Shown: positions 1 through 9,441 of the stretch, piece after piece | Numbering within the stretch: the stretch's first letter is position 1 | Layout of the letters: each line of letters begins with the position of its first letter | Position numbers and translations under genes: made by a program | The notes under the pieces: generated by a model | What the model saw: the letters and a program-made list of their open reading frames with translations, nothing else | Database searches by the model: none | What the model was told of the DNA's origin: nothing | From: Alistipes putredinis DSM 17216 | Lineage (GTDB): Bacteria; Bacteroidota; Bacteroidia; Bacteroidales; Rikenellaceae | Direction: 5' to 3' | Assembly (NCBI RefSeq): GCF_000154465.1 | Contig: NZ_DS499579.1 | Coordinates: 372,001 to 436,000 of the forward strand | DNA: 64,000 bases

Positions 1-1
1 G

Positions 2-751
2 TTCTGCCTGGGCGTACGTCAGCCCCGCATTGCCGATACCTCGGCGTCGAACGGCTTCGAGAGCGACAACAACGGCGAAGGCTCTGCAACCTCTCCTTTC
101 ACCTCCTGTGTCTTTTCGAACGTGACCTTCGTCGGTCCGGTCGGTCAGGATGCAGCATTCTCCAACACTTCCGACTATATTACCGCAGGCGACATGAACC
201 CCAAGAACGGTTCCAAGCTGGGCCAGTTCCAGTCTGCCATGCAAGTGCGCCGCAATTCGCATCTGAACTGTTTCAATTCGGTGGCGATGGGTTTCCCCGT
301 CGGTCTGATCGTGGAGAACGACAAAGGTTCGCAGACGCAGACTGCGGCGTCCGAGGGTACGTTGAAGATTCAGAACGTCTATATGGCCGGTATGACCGTC
401 CTGGGCAGCGACGTGAACAAATCGTTCGAGGATGGTTTCTGCGACAACGGCGACAAGAACAGCATCGACAAGTCGAAGGAGTCCTTCTCTTCGACCTATT
501 TCAAGTCGATAGCTTCGAACAAGTATTTCGATGCGATCGCCGATCTGAAACTCTCCCAGCCCAACAGCCTGCAAGCCAATCCGAACTACGGTCCGCTCTC
601 CGATAGCCCGCTGCGCGGGGCCGCTTCTTTTACCGATCCGCTGGTTGCCAACGGTTTCGATGAGGTGACCTACATCGGAGCCTTCGCCGACGAAAACGAC
701 GGATGGATGTCGGGTTGGACGGAGTTCGATCCCCAGAACAAAGCCTATTAA
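2..751 (+). CDS. C-terminal part of a Bacteroidetes surface protein (5' end outside window)
   Basis: The reading frame is open from base 2, so the gene starts upstream of the window; the GTG at 122 is only an internal codon. The visible 249 residues are rich in Asn, Ser, Gly and short hydrophobic turns (for example NGFESDNNG near the left edge and SNVTFVGP further on), which resembles right-handed beta-helix-like secreted proteins of Bacteroidetes. The end (GWMSGWTEFDPQNKAY) is typical of a family of outer-membrane-associated hypothetical proteins in this phylum, from memory. No enzyme motif is visible and no function is assigned. A strong hairpin follows the stop codon. Confidence 0.6.
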   Translation, partial: FCLGVRQPRIADTSASNGFESDNNGEGSATSPFTSCVFSNVTFVGPVGQDAAFSNTSDYITAGDMNPKNGSKLGQFQSAMQVRRNSHLNCFNSVAMGFPVGLIVENDKGSQTQTAASEGTLKIQNVYMAGMTVLGSDVNKSFEDGFCDNGDKNSIDKSKESFSSTYFKSIASNKYFDAIADLKLSQPNSLQANPNYGPLSDSPLRGAASFTDPLVANGFDEVTYIGAFADENDGWMSGWTEFDPQNKAY

Positions 752-791
752 ACCGGGCTTTCGATCAAGCGTTAATAAAAAGTAAAAAGGG

Positions 792-818
792 AAAGGCAGC
801 GTTTCAAACGCTGCCTTT
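792..818. terminator. Bidirectional hairpin terminator between convergent genes
   Basis: An 11-12 bp inverted repeat (AAAGGCAGCGTTT / AAACGCTGCCTTT) has almost no loop and a T-rich run on its right side (TTTCTTCTTTTTG). It lies between the stop of the surface protein (751) and the stop of the minus-strand tetR gene (870), so it probably ends both transcripts. Confidence 0.8.
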
Positions 819-869
819 CTTCTTTTTGTTTTCGGTAAATCCGATTGTCGGATCTTCGACGTGAAAATG

Positions 870-1460
870 TCAGGAGTTCGGCTTTTTTCCGTCGAGCCAT
901 TCGATACCCCGGTGAGTGGCGATCCCGCGCAGGAATGCCCATCCGAAAGCGTCCATTTCCTGCCGGGTGCCTCCTTCCAGGTAGAGGTTGAGCAACATGT
1001 TCATCAATTGTTTGGCGAACAGGGGACAGTCCACATCGGGCAGTACACTGTTGTCGGCGATGCAATGTTCCAACACTTCGGTGAATGAATCCAGCCAGAA
1101 ACGACGGTTTTTTTCGTAGGAGTCGGCATAAGAAACCTTCTGTTGCAACTCCTGAAGTGAGATGCAGCTGATCATGCACAGAGCATCGATGTACTCTCTG
1201 ATCAGATTCTGGGCCTGTTCGAGGGCAGAACCGGGTTGATAAAAGAGGTAACCTGCGATCTTTTTCTCCTGCTCTTCCCGGATTTTGTCCCAGCACTCTC
1301 CGACCAGGGTATCTTTATCGCTGAACAACTCGTAGAGTGTCCGCTTGGAAATCTCCAGCTTTTGCGCGATCTCATCCACCCGGACGGCACGAATGCCGTC
1401 CCGGATGATGAGGTCTCGCGTGGTGCGGATGATGTCTTCGCGTGTTACCCTGCGTTTCAT
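870..1460 (-). CDS. TetR/AcrR family transcriptional regulator
   Basis: The protein has 196 residues. The N-terminal 60 residues form a TetR-type helix-turn-helix (REDIIRTTRDLII, then VRVDEIAQKLEISKRTLYELF), and the remainder is a helical ligand-binding domain. It starts 2 nt after the stop codon of the outer-membrane efflux gene, so it is the last gene of the efflux operon, not a divergent gene as in acrR systems. Role inferred: drug-responsive repressor of its own efflux operon. The next element downstream is the hairpin at 792-818. Confidence 0.9.
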   Translation of the reverse strand: MKRRVTREDIIRTTRDLIIRDGIRAVRVDEIAQKLEISKRTLYELFSDKDTLVGECWDKIREEQEKKIAGYLFYQPGSALEQAQNLIREYIDALCMISCISLQELQQKVSYADSYEKNRRFWLDSFTEVLEHCIADNSVLPDVDCPLFAKQLMNMLLNLYLEGGTRQEMDAFGWAFLRGIATHRGIEWLDGKKPNS

Positions 1461-1462
1461 CG

Positions 1463-2848
1463 CTATTTGCTCGTTTCGGGTTCGAGATCACGGCCGCCGC
1501 CCAAAGCGTGGTAGAGATCGACGATAGCCTGAATCTCCGAGAAGCGGTCGTTGATTTGCGACAGTTGAGCCGACAGCAGGGTTTGCTGTGCGGTCAGCAC
1601 TTCGAGATAGGTCGTGCTGCCATGGCGCATCAGGAGCTGGGTGCTCTCGACGGCGGTTTCGAGCGAAGCGACCTGTTTCTGGCGCAGATCGACTTTGGAA
1701 CGTGCCGACTGGCATTTGGCGAGGGCATTGTTCACTTCTGCTCCAGCGTTGAGCAGGGTCTGCTGGAACGACAGCAGGGCCTCCTGTTGTTGCGCTTTGG
1801 CGATTCGAAGCTGTGCCTGGTTTCTGCCCGCGTTGAAGATGGGCTGTACGAGCGATGCCGCAGCATTGAAAATCCATTTGGCGGGGTCGAGCGTCGTAAC
1901 ACCTCCGTCGTTGGTCCAACCCAGCGTACCGCTCAGACTGAGGGCCGGATAGAACGCCGACCGGGCTCCGGCCGTGTTGTAAAAGGCCTGTGCCAGCGAG
2001 TATTCGGCATTTTTCACGTCGGGACGGTTGGAGAGCATCTGTGCGGGAATGCCGACCACCAGGTTCTCCGGAAGAATTTGCTCGTCGAGCGTACCGCGCT
2101 CGAAGCTGCGGGGAGCTTCGCCCAGCAGCGACGAGAGGCTGTTTTCCATCTCGCGGATCTGGTACTCCAGATCGAACAGTGAAGTTTCGATCGAGTAGTA
2201 GTTCGCTTCAGCCTGCGAAACCGCTGCTTCGTTGGTCATGCCCGCCTCTTTCATGGCCCGCATCGTATTGACGGTTTCGAACCATTTTTCAGCGGTTTCC
2301 GAAGAGATCTCGTATTGTGCGTCGAGCATCAGCAGCGTGTAATAGAGGTTGGCGACCGAAGCGATGACTTGCGTGCGGACGGCCTGCTGGTACTCCTGGC
2401 TTTGCGCGAGAAGAGCCTTCGCCCGGCGCTTGCTGTTGGTGAGTTTACCGAAAATATCGACTTCCCAACTGGCCGTTACGGGGACGGTGTAGGTCCACGT
2501 GGCATTCCAAGGGTTAGTCAGGCTGCTCACTCCTCCGTTCGGAGCGAAATTGAACGAGGGCAGGTATGCCAGGCGTGCCGACTTCAGTGTCGCTTCCGCC
2601 TCTTTTACGCGCCAGTAAGCCGACTGGAGGTCGGTGTTGTTGTCCAGTCCCTGCTGGATAAGTTGTTGCAGGTAAGGATCGGTGAACATCTCCTGCCAGG
2701 AAATGTTCCCCAAGGTCATCGTATCGACCGTTTCGACCCCCTGGCCGTAGAGCCCGTCGGTTTTGATCTCTTCCGGCCGTGTGTAGGGCTTGTAAATGCC
2801 GCAGCCAGCCATGGCGGCTGCGGCAAGTATGATGATTAACTTTTTCAT
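1463..2848 (-). CDS. RND efflux outer-membrane lipoprotein (TolC/NodT family)
   Basis: This is the outer-membrane channel of a tripartite efflux system. The 461-residue protein begins with a lipoprotein signal peptide and lipobox (AAMAGC, Cys16). It then has the two repeated outer-membrane-efflux domains, rich in long Ala/Gln/Leu helices, with the usual motif SNRPDVKNAEYSLAQA around residue 270. Length matches OprM/NodT-type proteins. It begins 3 nt downstream of the pump gene stop and is followed by tetR, so all four genes appear co-transcribed. The substrate cannot be read from sequence. Confidence 0.93.
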   Translation of the reverse strand: MKKLIIILAAAAMAGCGIYKPYTRPEEIKTDGLYGQGVETVDTMTLGNISWQEMFTDPYLQQLIQQGLDNNTDLQSAYWRVKEAEATLKSARLAYLPSFNFAPNGGVSSLTNPWNATWTYTVPVTASWEVDIFGKLTNSKRRAKALLAQSQEYQQAVRTQVIASVANLYYTLLMLDAQYEISSETAEKWFETVNTMRAMKEAGMTNEAAVSQAEANYYSIETSLFDLEYQIREMENSLSSLLGEAPRSFERGTLDEQILPENLVVGIPAQMLSNRPDVKNAEYSLAQAFYNTAGARSAFYPALSLSGTLGWTNDGGVTTLDPAKWIFNAAASLVQPIFNAGRNQAQLRIAKAQQQEALLSFQQTLLNAGAEVNNALAKCQSARSKVDLRQKQVASLETAVESTQLLMRHGSTTYLEVLTAQQTLLSAQLSQINDRFSEIQAIVDLYHALGGGRDLEPETSK

Positions 2849-2851
2849 GGT

Positions 2852-5800
2852 TTACTTCTTCTCTTCGTTTTCTTTTTTGCTGTCTTCGATTTCAGCTTCG
2901 ATCATCCAGTCGGGAGTATTCGTGAATTGAATCGGCTTGACCTTCTCCTGCAGGTGCTGGAAGACGATGAACAGGGACGGCACAAGGAACAACAGAGCCA
3001 ACGTACCGACGATCATACCGCCGACGACGCCCGAACCGAGGGTCGAGTTACCGTTGGCGCCTACACCCGTTGCGATTACCAGCGGGATCATACCGAATAC
3101 GCAGGTCAGCACGGTCATCAGAATAGGACGCAGACGGGCTTTGGCGGCCGAGAAGGCGGCTTGCGAGAGACTCATGCCCGACTTGCGGCGGTCGGCCGCA
3201 TACTCCGTAATCAGAATCGCGGTTTTCGACAACAGGCCGATAATCATGATAAGACCCGTCTGGAGGTAAATGTTGTTCTCCTGTCCGATGAGCTTGACGA
3301 GAATGAACGAACCCAACAGACCGCACGGTACGGCCAGAATGACGGCGAAAGGAATCAGGAAGCTCTCGTAAAGGGCACTCAGAATCAGGTAGATCAGAAT
3401 GATACAAATACCGAAGATGATCGCCGTGTTGCTACCTGTCTGACTCTCCTCGCGCGTAAGACCGCCGAAATCGTAGCCATACCCCTTGGGCAGTACTTGT
3501 TCCGCAACTTCCTCGATGGCCTTGATCGCATCACCGGTCGAGTATCCGTCGGCGACAGTTCCGCTGACAGCGATACTGTTGTACATGTTGAATCGGCTCA
3601 ATACCTCCGATCCATATACTTTGGTGAGTTTGACGAACTGGCTGATCGGGGCCATTTCACCGTTCTGCATCCGTACATAGACGTTGTTGAGCGATTCGGG
3701 GTCGAGTCGGTATTTCGGATCGGCCTGGATCATTACGCGGTAAACTTTCGAGAAGCGGTTGATGTTCGAAACGTACTGTCCGCCGTAATAGCCCGAAAGA
3801 GTCGAAAGGATGTCCGTCGGCGAGATGCCCGCACGTTTGGCCTTCGCTGCATCGATGTCCACCATATACTGTGGGAAATTGATGTTGAAGGTCGAATAGG
3901 CCATCTGGATTTCCGGCCGTTGGTTGAGCGCGTAGATGTATTGCAGGTAGATGTTGTAGAAGTCCGTGATGTCACCGCCTGCACGGTCTTGCAGGTACAT
4001 TTCGAAACCGGCCGAAGTACCGTAGCCGGTGATCATCGGGGGGGCTACTGCGAAGATCTGCGCATCCTTGATGTCGGCGGTCCGGGCATAGATCTGGCCG
4101 ATCACGGCATTCACGGCATCGGCTTTGTCGGGACGCTCCGACCAGTCTTTCAGTTTGACGATACACATACCGTAGGAGTTACCCTGCCCGGCGATCATAC
4201 CGTAACCGGCTACCTGCTGGAAGTCGCGGATCTGGGGAATCCCCTTCAATCGCTCGCCTATCTCTCCCATGATTTTGTTGGTTTCGGCGAGCGAGCTGCC
4301 CGGAGCCGTCGTTACGTTGATCATGATCGTACCCTGGTCCTCGTCGGGCACCAGACCGGTTTTTGTGCTGTTCATCAGCAGAACCAGGCCGACCATTGCC
4401 AGACCCAGCGTTGCCCAAGTGAGCCATTTATGTTTGATGAAAAGCATGACGCCGCGCTGATATTTCTTGAGCACAGCGCTGAAGGCCGTATTGTAAGCCT
4501 TGCGGAACCGGGCTGCGAAGTTGTTCTTCACGTTGCCGTCTTCATCTACATAGGGTTTGAGCAACAGGGCGCAGAGTGCCGGAGAAAGAGTCAGTGCGTT
4601 GAGTGCGGAGATACCGACGGCAACGGCCATCGTGATACCGAACTGCGTGTAGAACGTACCCGAAGTACCGCCCATCATCGACACGGGAATGAACACGGCC
4701 ATGAAGACCAGCGTCGAAGTAATGATAGCCGAGGTGATGCCGCCCATGGCATCGACCGTAGCCAGGTATGACGACTTGTAGCCGCTGTCGAAGCGTGCTT
4801 GGACGGCTTCGACGACGATGATCGCGTCGTCCACCACCGTACCGATGGCGAGCACCAGTGCGAAGAGGGTCAGCAGGTTGATCGAGAAGCCCGCGAACGA
4901 AAGGAAGGCGAACGTACCGACCAGCGATACGAGGATCGAGATGGTCGGAATCAGCGTCGAGCGTATATCCTGCAGGAAGACATAAACCACCAGTACGACG
5001 AGGATGATGGCCTCGATCAGGGTCTTGATTACTTCGTGGATCGAAGCGTACAGGTAGTCGTTGACGCTCATCAGCGGACGGATTTCGATGCCTTTGGGCA
5101 GATCCTTGCTGACCTCGGCGAGCAATGCGTCGATCTCCTCTACGGTCTGCGTGGCGTTCGTACCTGCGGTCTGGAAGACGAGCGCCGAAACGCCGGGATA
5201 GCCGTTGACAAGGCCGTGATAAGCGTAGGACTCCTGTCCCAGTTCGATGTCGGCCACGTCTTTCAGACGCAATACCTGACCGTCGGAAGTGGCTCGAATC
5301 ACGATCTCTCCGAACTCTTCGGGAGTCATTTTACGGCCACGATACTTCATGGTATATTGGAACGTATTGTCGGAGTTCTCGCCGAACGTACCGGCTGCCG
5401 ATTCGATGTTTTGTTCCGCCAGGACGGCCGTAACATCCGAAGGGATCAGTTTATACTGGGCCATTACGTCCGGTTTCATCCAGATACGCATCGAATAGTC
5501 CGATCCCAGGACGACGAACTCACCCACGCCCTGAATACGGAGTATCTGGGGCTTGATATTGATGTTCATATAGTTGGAGAGGAACGACTCGTCGTAGGAA
5601 CTGTCGGGGCTGCAAAGGGTGAAGACTTCCAACATCGAAGACTGGCGCTTCATGGTCGTCACACCGATTTTGGTAACCTCGGCCGGGAGCGATCCGGTTG
5701 CCGTCGCTACTTTGTTCTGCACATTGACGGCGGCCATGTCCGCATCGGTGCCCTGTTTGAAATAGACCGTGATCGATCCGCTACCGGCGTTCGATGCTTC

Positions 5801-6043
5801 GGATTTGATGTACATCATGTTCTCCACGCCGTTGATAGCCTCCTCGAGCGGAATGATGACGCTCTTCTGGATGGTTTCGGCGCTGGCGCCCGGATAGCTG
5901 GCACGCACCATCACCGTCGGGGGCGCGATGTCGGGGTATTGCTCGACAGGTAGCGTCGCAACACCGATAATACCGCCCAGGACGATTACGATGGAAATGA
6001 CCGCCGCCAATACCGGGCGGTCTATGAAATGTTTTAGTGTCAT
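2852..6043 (-). CDS. RND family (HAE1) inner-membrane efflux pump
   Basis: This is a proton-driven multidrug exporter of the AcrB/MexB type. The 1063-residue length, the 12-helix layout with two large periplasmic loops, and the N-terminus (FIDRPVLAAVISIVIVLGG) are standard for the family. The transmembrane proton-relay aspartates are present in the motif GTVVDDAIIVVEAV, around residues 400-415. A second RND signature (ESFLIPFAVILAVPCGLLG) is present in the C-terminal half. It lies between the adaptor and outer-membrane genes with gaps of only 3 nt on each side, so this is one operon. The tail is lysine/glutamate-rich and cytoplasmic. Confidence 0.96.
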   Translation of the reverse strand: MTLKHFIDRPVLAAVISIVIVLGGIIGVATLPVEQYPDIAPPTVMVRASYPGASAETIQKSVIIPLEEAINGVENMMYIKSEASNAGSGSITVYFKQGTDADMAAVNVQNKVATATGSLPAEVTKIGVTTMKRQSSMLEVFTLCSPDSSYDESFLSNYMNINIKPQILRIQGVGEFVVLGSDYSMRIWMKPDVMAQYKLIPSDVTAVLAEQNIESAAGTFGENSDNTFQYTMKYRGRKMTPEEFGEIVIRATSDGQVLRLKDVADIELGQESYAYHGLVNGYPGVSALVFQTAGTNATQTVEEIDALLAEVSKDLPKGIEIRPLMSVNDYLYASIHEVIKTLIEAIILVVLVVYVFLQDIRSTLIPTISILVSLVGTFAFLSFAGFSINLLTLFALVLAIGTVVDDAIIVVEAVQARFDSGYKSSYLATVDAMGGITSAIITSTLVFMAVFIPVSMMGGTSGTFYTQFGITMAVAVGISALNALTLSPALCALLLKPYVDEDGNVKNNFAARFRKAYNTAFSAVLKKYQRGVMLFIKHKWLTWATLGLAMVGLVLLMNSTKTGLVPDEDQGTIMINVTTAPGSSLAETNKIMGEIGERLKGIPQIRDFQQVAGYGMIAGQGNSYGMCIVKLKDWSERPDKADAVNAVIGQIYARTADIKDAQIFAVAPPMITGYGTSAGFEMYLQDRAGGDITDFYNIYLQYIYALNQRPEIQMAYSTFNINFPQYMVDIDAAKAKRAGISPTDILSTLSGYYGGQYVSNINRFSKVYRVMIQADPKYRLDPESLNNVYVRMQNGEMAPISQFVKLTKVYGSEVLSRFNMYNSIAVSGTVADGYSTGDAIKAIEEVAEQVLPKGYGYDFGGLTREESQTGSNTAIIFGICIILIYLILSALYESFLIPFAVILAVPCGLLGSFILVKLIGQENNIYLQTGLIMIIGLLSKTAILITEYAADRRKSGMSLSQAAFSAAKARLRPILMTVLTCVFGMIPLVIATGVGANGNSTLGSGVVGGMIVGTLALLFLVPSLFIVFQHLQEKVKPIQFTNTPDWMIEAEIEDSKKENEEKK

Positions 6044-6046
6044 ATT

Positions 6047-7198
6047 TTACTGCTCTTTTGTAGGTTGTTCTGCAGGAGCGGTCGCGGTCGTTGCGGCTCC
6101 TTTGGGTTTGATCGGGGTTCCTTCGCGCATCAGACCGACGCCTTCGGTCACGATGACTTCGCCCGGGGTGAGTCCGGCGGTGACGATGAAATTCTTGCCG
6201 TCGCTCTGGGGCGATACGGTGATATTCTGCGAGGTGGCTACGCCGTTCTCGACCTTATAAACGAATTTCTTGTCCTGCAATTCGAAGGTAGCGACTTGCG
6301 GAACGGTGACTACGTTTTTGTAGATGTGCGGCAACAGGACATTACCCGAGCTACCGCTGTGAAGCAAGCGTCCGGGATTGGGGAATACGGCGCGAAGCTG
6401 TACGCTGCCCGTCGAAGTGTCGATCACGCCGCTGATCGATTCGATGCGTCCCTCCTGGGAGTAAAGCGATCCGTCGTTGAGCACAAGCTGCACGTTCGGC
6501 AACGCCGCCAGCGCTTTGTCCATCGAGCCGTATTCACGGGTCAGGTCGAGCAGTTGATTCTCCGTCAGGGAGAAATAAACGTACATATCGGAGTTGTCCG
6601 ATACGGTGGTCAGCGGTTGGGGAATCGATGCGCTCACCAGGGCACCCACACGATACGGCAGGACACCGACTACGCCGTTGGACGGACTTTTCACTTCGGT
6701 ATAGGAGAGGTTGTTGGCCGCATTGACGAGCTGTGCCTCGGCCTGTGCCAACTGGGATTTTGCCGTCAGCAGGTTGTTCTGGGAAGTTTGCAGGTCGAAC
6801 TGCGAAACGACGTTCTTGGCGAACAGCTCTTTTTTGCTGTCGTAGGTCAATTGAGCGGTGGCTACGCTGGCCTCGGCAGCTGCGACGTTGGCTTTTGCGG
6901 TTTGCAGGGCTGCCTTGTAGGGCACCTGGTCGATAATGAACAACAACTGTCCCTGGCGAACTACTTCACCCTCTTTAACGCACACTTTGGAAATGGTACC
7001 CGATACCTGCGGGTAAATGGCGATGTCCTGGCGCCCACGGATGGTTGCCGAGTGGGTGCTCGGAATCGTTACGTCCGATGTCGAAATTGTCATGACGGAA
7101 TATTCCGCCTCGCCTCTTGCCGTCGGAGCCTGGCCGCACGATACGGCGAAAGCCATGCAGCTTCCGAACAAGACTGCCTGAATTAACTTCTGCTTCAT
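6047..7198 (-). CDS. RND efflux periplasmic adaptor (membrane fusion protein)
   Basis: This adaptor links the RND pump to the outer-membrane channel. I chose the start at 7198 (MKQKLIQAVLFGS) and not the upstream in-frame codon at 7261. This start gives a clean lipoprotein signal peptide with lipobox (AVSC, Cys21), and the promoter at 7263-7270 lies just upstream. The 383-residue protein has a biotinyl-lipoyl-like half (IYPQVSGTISKVCVKEGEVV), an alpha-helical hairpin (residues about 90-170) and a beta-barrel/membrane-proximal C-terminus. First gene of the operon adaptor-pump-channel-tetR. Confidence 0.94.
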   Translation of the reverse strand: MKQKLIQAVLFGSCMAFAVSCGQAPTARGEAEYSVMTISTSDVTIPSTHSATIRGRQDIAIYPQVSGTISKVCVKEGEVVRQGQLLFIIDQVPYKAALQTAKANVAAAEASVATAQLTYDSKKELFAKNVVSQFDLQTSQNNLLTAKSQLAQAEAQLVNAANNLSYTEVKSPSNGVVGVLPYRVGALVSASIPQPLTTVSDNSDMYVYFSLTENQLLDLTREYGSMDKALAALPNVQLVLNDGSLYSQEGRIESISGVIDTSTGSVQLRAVFPNPGRLLHSGSSGNVLLPHIYKNVVTVPQVATFELQDKKFVYKVENGVATSQNITVSPQSDGKNFIVTAGLTPGEVIVTEGVGLMREGTPIKPKGAATTATAPAEQPTKEQ

Positions 7199-7262
7199 AG
7201 TTTTTTGGTTGATTATTATTACTTTGAAAAAATATTTTCCCGTTAAAAAACTTTTTGTCATG

Positions 7263-7270
7263 CAAAAGTA
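7263..7270 (-). promoter_or_regulatory. -7 promoter element for the efflux operon
   Basis: The minus strand reads TACTTTTG, a perfect match to the Bacteroidetes -7 consensus TAnnTTTG, 65 nt upstream of the adaptor start. I did not find a convincing -33 TTTG. The divergent AraC gene begins about 130 bp away, so the shared intergenic region may carry operators for both AraC and TetR. Confidence 0.5.
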
Positions 7271-7396
7271 CCGTAAAATTTAATGTGTAACTTTCTTTCT
7301 TGCGAATAATATTGTCACTTTTCGGTATATTTATGCCATATTTGTACGATAATAATATCAGGGGCTTTTCGTTTGTCCAAAAAAGAAGAAATCATT

Positions 7397-8239
7397 ATGT
7401 CCGCAGCAAACCCCATAGCTGTTTCCGAAGAGGAACCTTTTGTTATCGGAAAATCCGATCTCGCTTATTTCTTCAATAATCCCTGCCGTTGCGATTGCGC
7501 ACTGGTTCTGCTTTGTACGAGCGGTCATGCCCAGGTGACCGTCGATCTTCGCCGGGGACCTTTGCAGCTCAATACGATCGTACTCTTACTGCCCGGCAGC
7601 GTATTGATGTTCGACGATGCGTCGGCCGACTTTTCGGTGAGGTTCGGCGCCTTCTCTCCCGACCTGTTCGGGGAGGCCGGATTTCGGCTGGGGCTCTCGT
7701 TTTTCAGCTTTTTGAAGGAAAATCCCATTTCTCAAGTAAACGAAAGGATGGCTGCCGGATTGTCTACCTGGTTCGAAATAATGGATTACACCTATCAGGA
7801 TCGGGGTAATATGTTCCGAAAGACGATCGTGAGAAATCGGTTGCAGAATATTATGCTGGAGCTTTACGATAAGATCCAGCGTAAGGTCAGCAGCCAGTGT
7901 CCCACGACTTCCAACCGGCAGATGGAGCTGTTTCATCGCTTTGTTTCCCTAGTTCATGACTGTTGTATCGAAGAGCGTGAGGTTTCTTTCTATGCGGACA
8001 AGCTCTGTATCTCGACCCGTTATCTTTCCGCCATCGTGCGCCGGACGACGCATCAATCGGCCAAGGAGTTGATCGATAAGATCGTAATAATGGAAATAAA
8101 AGTATTGCTTCAGAACACTACCCTGCCCATTCAGGAGATCGCTTATAAAATGCATTTCCCGGATCAGTCTTATTTGGGGCGTTATTTCAAGAAACATACT
8201 GGGATCTCTCCATCGGCTTTCCGGCAGGAGAGCCGATAG
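7397..8239 (+). CDS. AraC family transcriptional regulator
   Basis: The ORF could open at a TTG (7373), but the ATG at 7397 (MSAANPIAV) is preceded by a purine-rich stretch and is preferred, giving 280 residues. The first 170 residues form a cupin-like sensing domain. The last 100 carry two AraC helix-turn-helix motifs (YADKLCISTRYLSAIVRRTT and IQEIAYKMHFPDQSYLGRYF). It is divergent from the RND efflux operon with about 200 bp between, so a role in controlling that operon is a reasonable inference. A terminator follows the gene. Confidence 0.88.
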   Translation: MSAANPIAVSEEEPFVIGKSDLAYFFNNPCRCDCALVLLCTSGHAQVTVDLRRGPLQLNTIVLLLPGSVLMFDDASADFSVRFGAFSPDLFGEAGFRLGLSFFSFLKENPISQVNERMAAGLSTWFEIMDYTYQDRGNMFRKTIVRNRLQNIMLELYDKIQRKVSSQCPTTSNRQMELFHRFVSLVHDCCIEEREVSFYADKLCISTRYLSAIVRRTTHQSAKELIDKIVIMEIKVLLQNTTLPIQEIAYKMHFPDQSYLGRYFKKHTGISPSAFRQESR

Positions 8240-8282
8240 TTTGCCGACAAGTTGCCCGGAACGATTTTACGGGCGGTCGCCT

Positions 8283-8325
8283 CGCTTCACCCGTGCTGAT
8301 TTTTCAGTGCGGGTGAAGCGTTTTT
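8283..8325 (+). terminator. Rho-independent terminator after the AraC gene
   Basis: A 10-bp perfect stem (CGCTTCACCC / GGGTGAAGCG, with weaker inner pairing) is followed directly by TTTTT, 44 nt after the AraC stop codon. Confidence 0.8.
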
Positions 8326-8720
8326 ATGGACTTCCACTACGGAGCTCGATGTAGTTCTGTGGCTGGGTTACGAGTATTCCGGAAGACCGGGTTCGGGTCA
8401 TTTTGAAATGTGGGCATCACCCCTCCCCTCGATCGTGTACAGGCTATCGTACGCTTCACGGCATGCAACGGCAGGTATTGCCTCTGCTTTTTGCGAATGT
8501 ATTTTCTTTTCTTCGGAAGACGAAAGGCGGAACCTGTCCGTACGGCTGTCCGTTCCCCCATTTTCGGATAATGTTTTGTCTGTTAGCAAGTTGCATAACT
8601 ATAAACATAGCAAATAAGTTATGGAGTTTTATAGATCAGTATATGCAGACGCCTAATGAAAAACTTCCCGTAATATAATTTATTATATTCGAGTTCATTT
8701 CAATTTCTTTACAAAATCGG
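8326..8720. other. Intergenic stretch without a supported gene
   Basis: Short ORFs on both strands overlap each other here and none has a recognisable domain, signal peptide or plausible start context. The right end becomes AT-rich toward the promoter of the two-component operon. Confidence 0.5.
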
Positions 8721-8728
8721 TATTTTTG
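8721..8728 (+). promoter_or_regulatory. -7 promoter element for the two-component operon
   Basis: TATTTTTG is a perfect match to TAnnTTTG. It lies 27 nt upstream of the response-regulator ATG, predicting a short leader. The sequence upstream is AT-rich; a -33 box is not clear. Confidence 0.5.
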
Positions 8729-8755
8729 TTTGTGGTATTAAAATGACTTGTCGTT

Positions 8756-9430
8756 ATGAAATTATTGATCGTGGAGGACGAATCCTCATTGCGTGAGTTG
8801 CTGGCACGTGCACTTCGCAAAGAGCAATATGTCGTGGAAACGGCCAGTACATACGCCGAGGCTTCGGACAAATTGGCAGCCTATTCGTATGATTGTATCT
8901 TATTGGACATTATGCTGCCGGACGGCAACGGGTTGCAACTTCTCGAGCGTCTTCGAAGAGCGGATAAACGCGAAAACGTAATCATTATCTCGGCTCGGGA
9001 TTCTTTGGAAGACAAGGTCCTCGGGCTGAAAGAAGGTGCGGACGACTACCTGCCTAAACCGTTCCATTTGGCGGAACTCTCGGCGCGTATCCAGAGTGTC
9101 ATTCGCCGTAGTCGCGGTGGCGGGAAAGGCGGCATTGCGCTGGGTAATGTAACGCTCGACCCGGAAAGTTGCCGAGTGGAAATAGACGGCAAGGAGGTCG
9201 CTTTATTGAAAAAGGAGTTCGATATTCTTTCGTATTTCATGCAGCGTCCGCGTCATGTGGTCGATAAGGCAGTTTTGGCCGAAGCCGTATGGGGGGATCA
9301 TGTCGATCAATCCGATAATTTCCATTTCGTTTATTCGCAGGTCAAAAATCTGCGCCGCAAACTCGAAGAGGCCGGAGCCTCGATCGAAATCAAAGCTGTG
9401 TACGGTTTCGGTTACAAACTGATTGATTAA
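8756..9430 (+). CDS. OmpR/PhoB-type response regulator
   Basis: The 224-residue protein has an N-terminal receiver domain with the acidic pocket (VEDE), phospho-acceptor Asp51 (LLDIMLPDGNG), the conserved Ser (IIISARD) and Lys (DDYLPKPFH). The C-terminal winged-helix domain (residues about 125-224) ends with the usual AVYGFGYKL. It is followed 11 nt later by its sensor kinase and then by PepSY-like exported proteins, a layout in which the exported proteins are probable targets or modulators of the system (inference). Confidence 0.95.
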   Translation: MKLLIVEDESSLRELLARALRKEQYVVETASTYAEASDKLAAYSYDCILLDIMLPDGNGLQLLERLRRADKRENVIIISARDSLEDKVLGLKEGADDYLPKPFHLAELSARIQSVIRRSRGGGKGGIALGNVTLDPESCRVEIDGKEVALLKKEFDILSYFMQRPRHVVDKAVLAEAVWGDHVDQSDNFHFVYSQVKNLRRKLEEAGASIEIKAVYGFGYKLID

Positions 9431-9441
9431 GCAATGCATTT

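Noticed and set aside
2927..4771. 614-codon plus-strand ORF antisense to the RND pump
   Set aside because: It mirrors the codon structure of a well-conserved pump gene; no domain, and the composition (many Arg/His/Asp/Gln) is that of an antisense shadow in GC-rich DNA.
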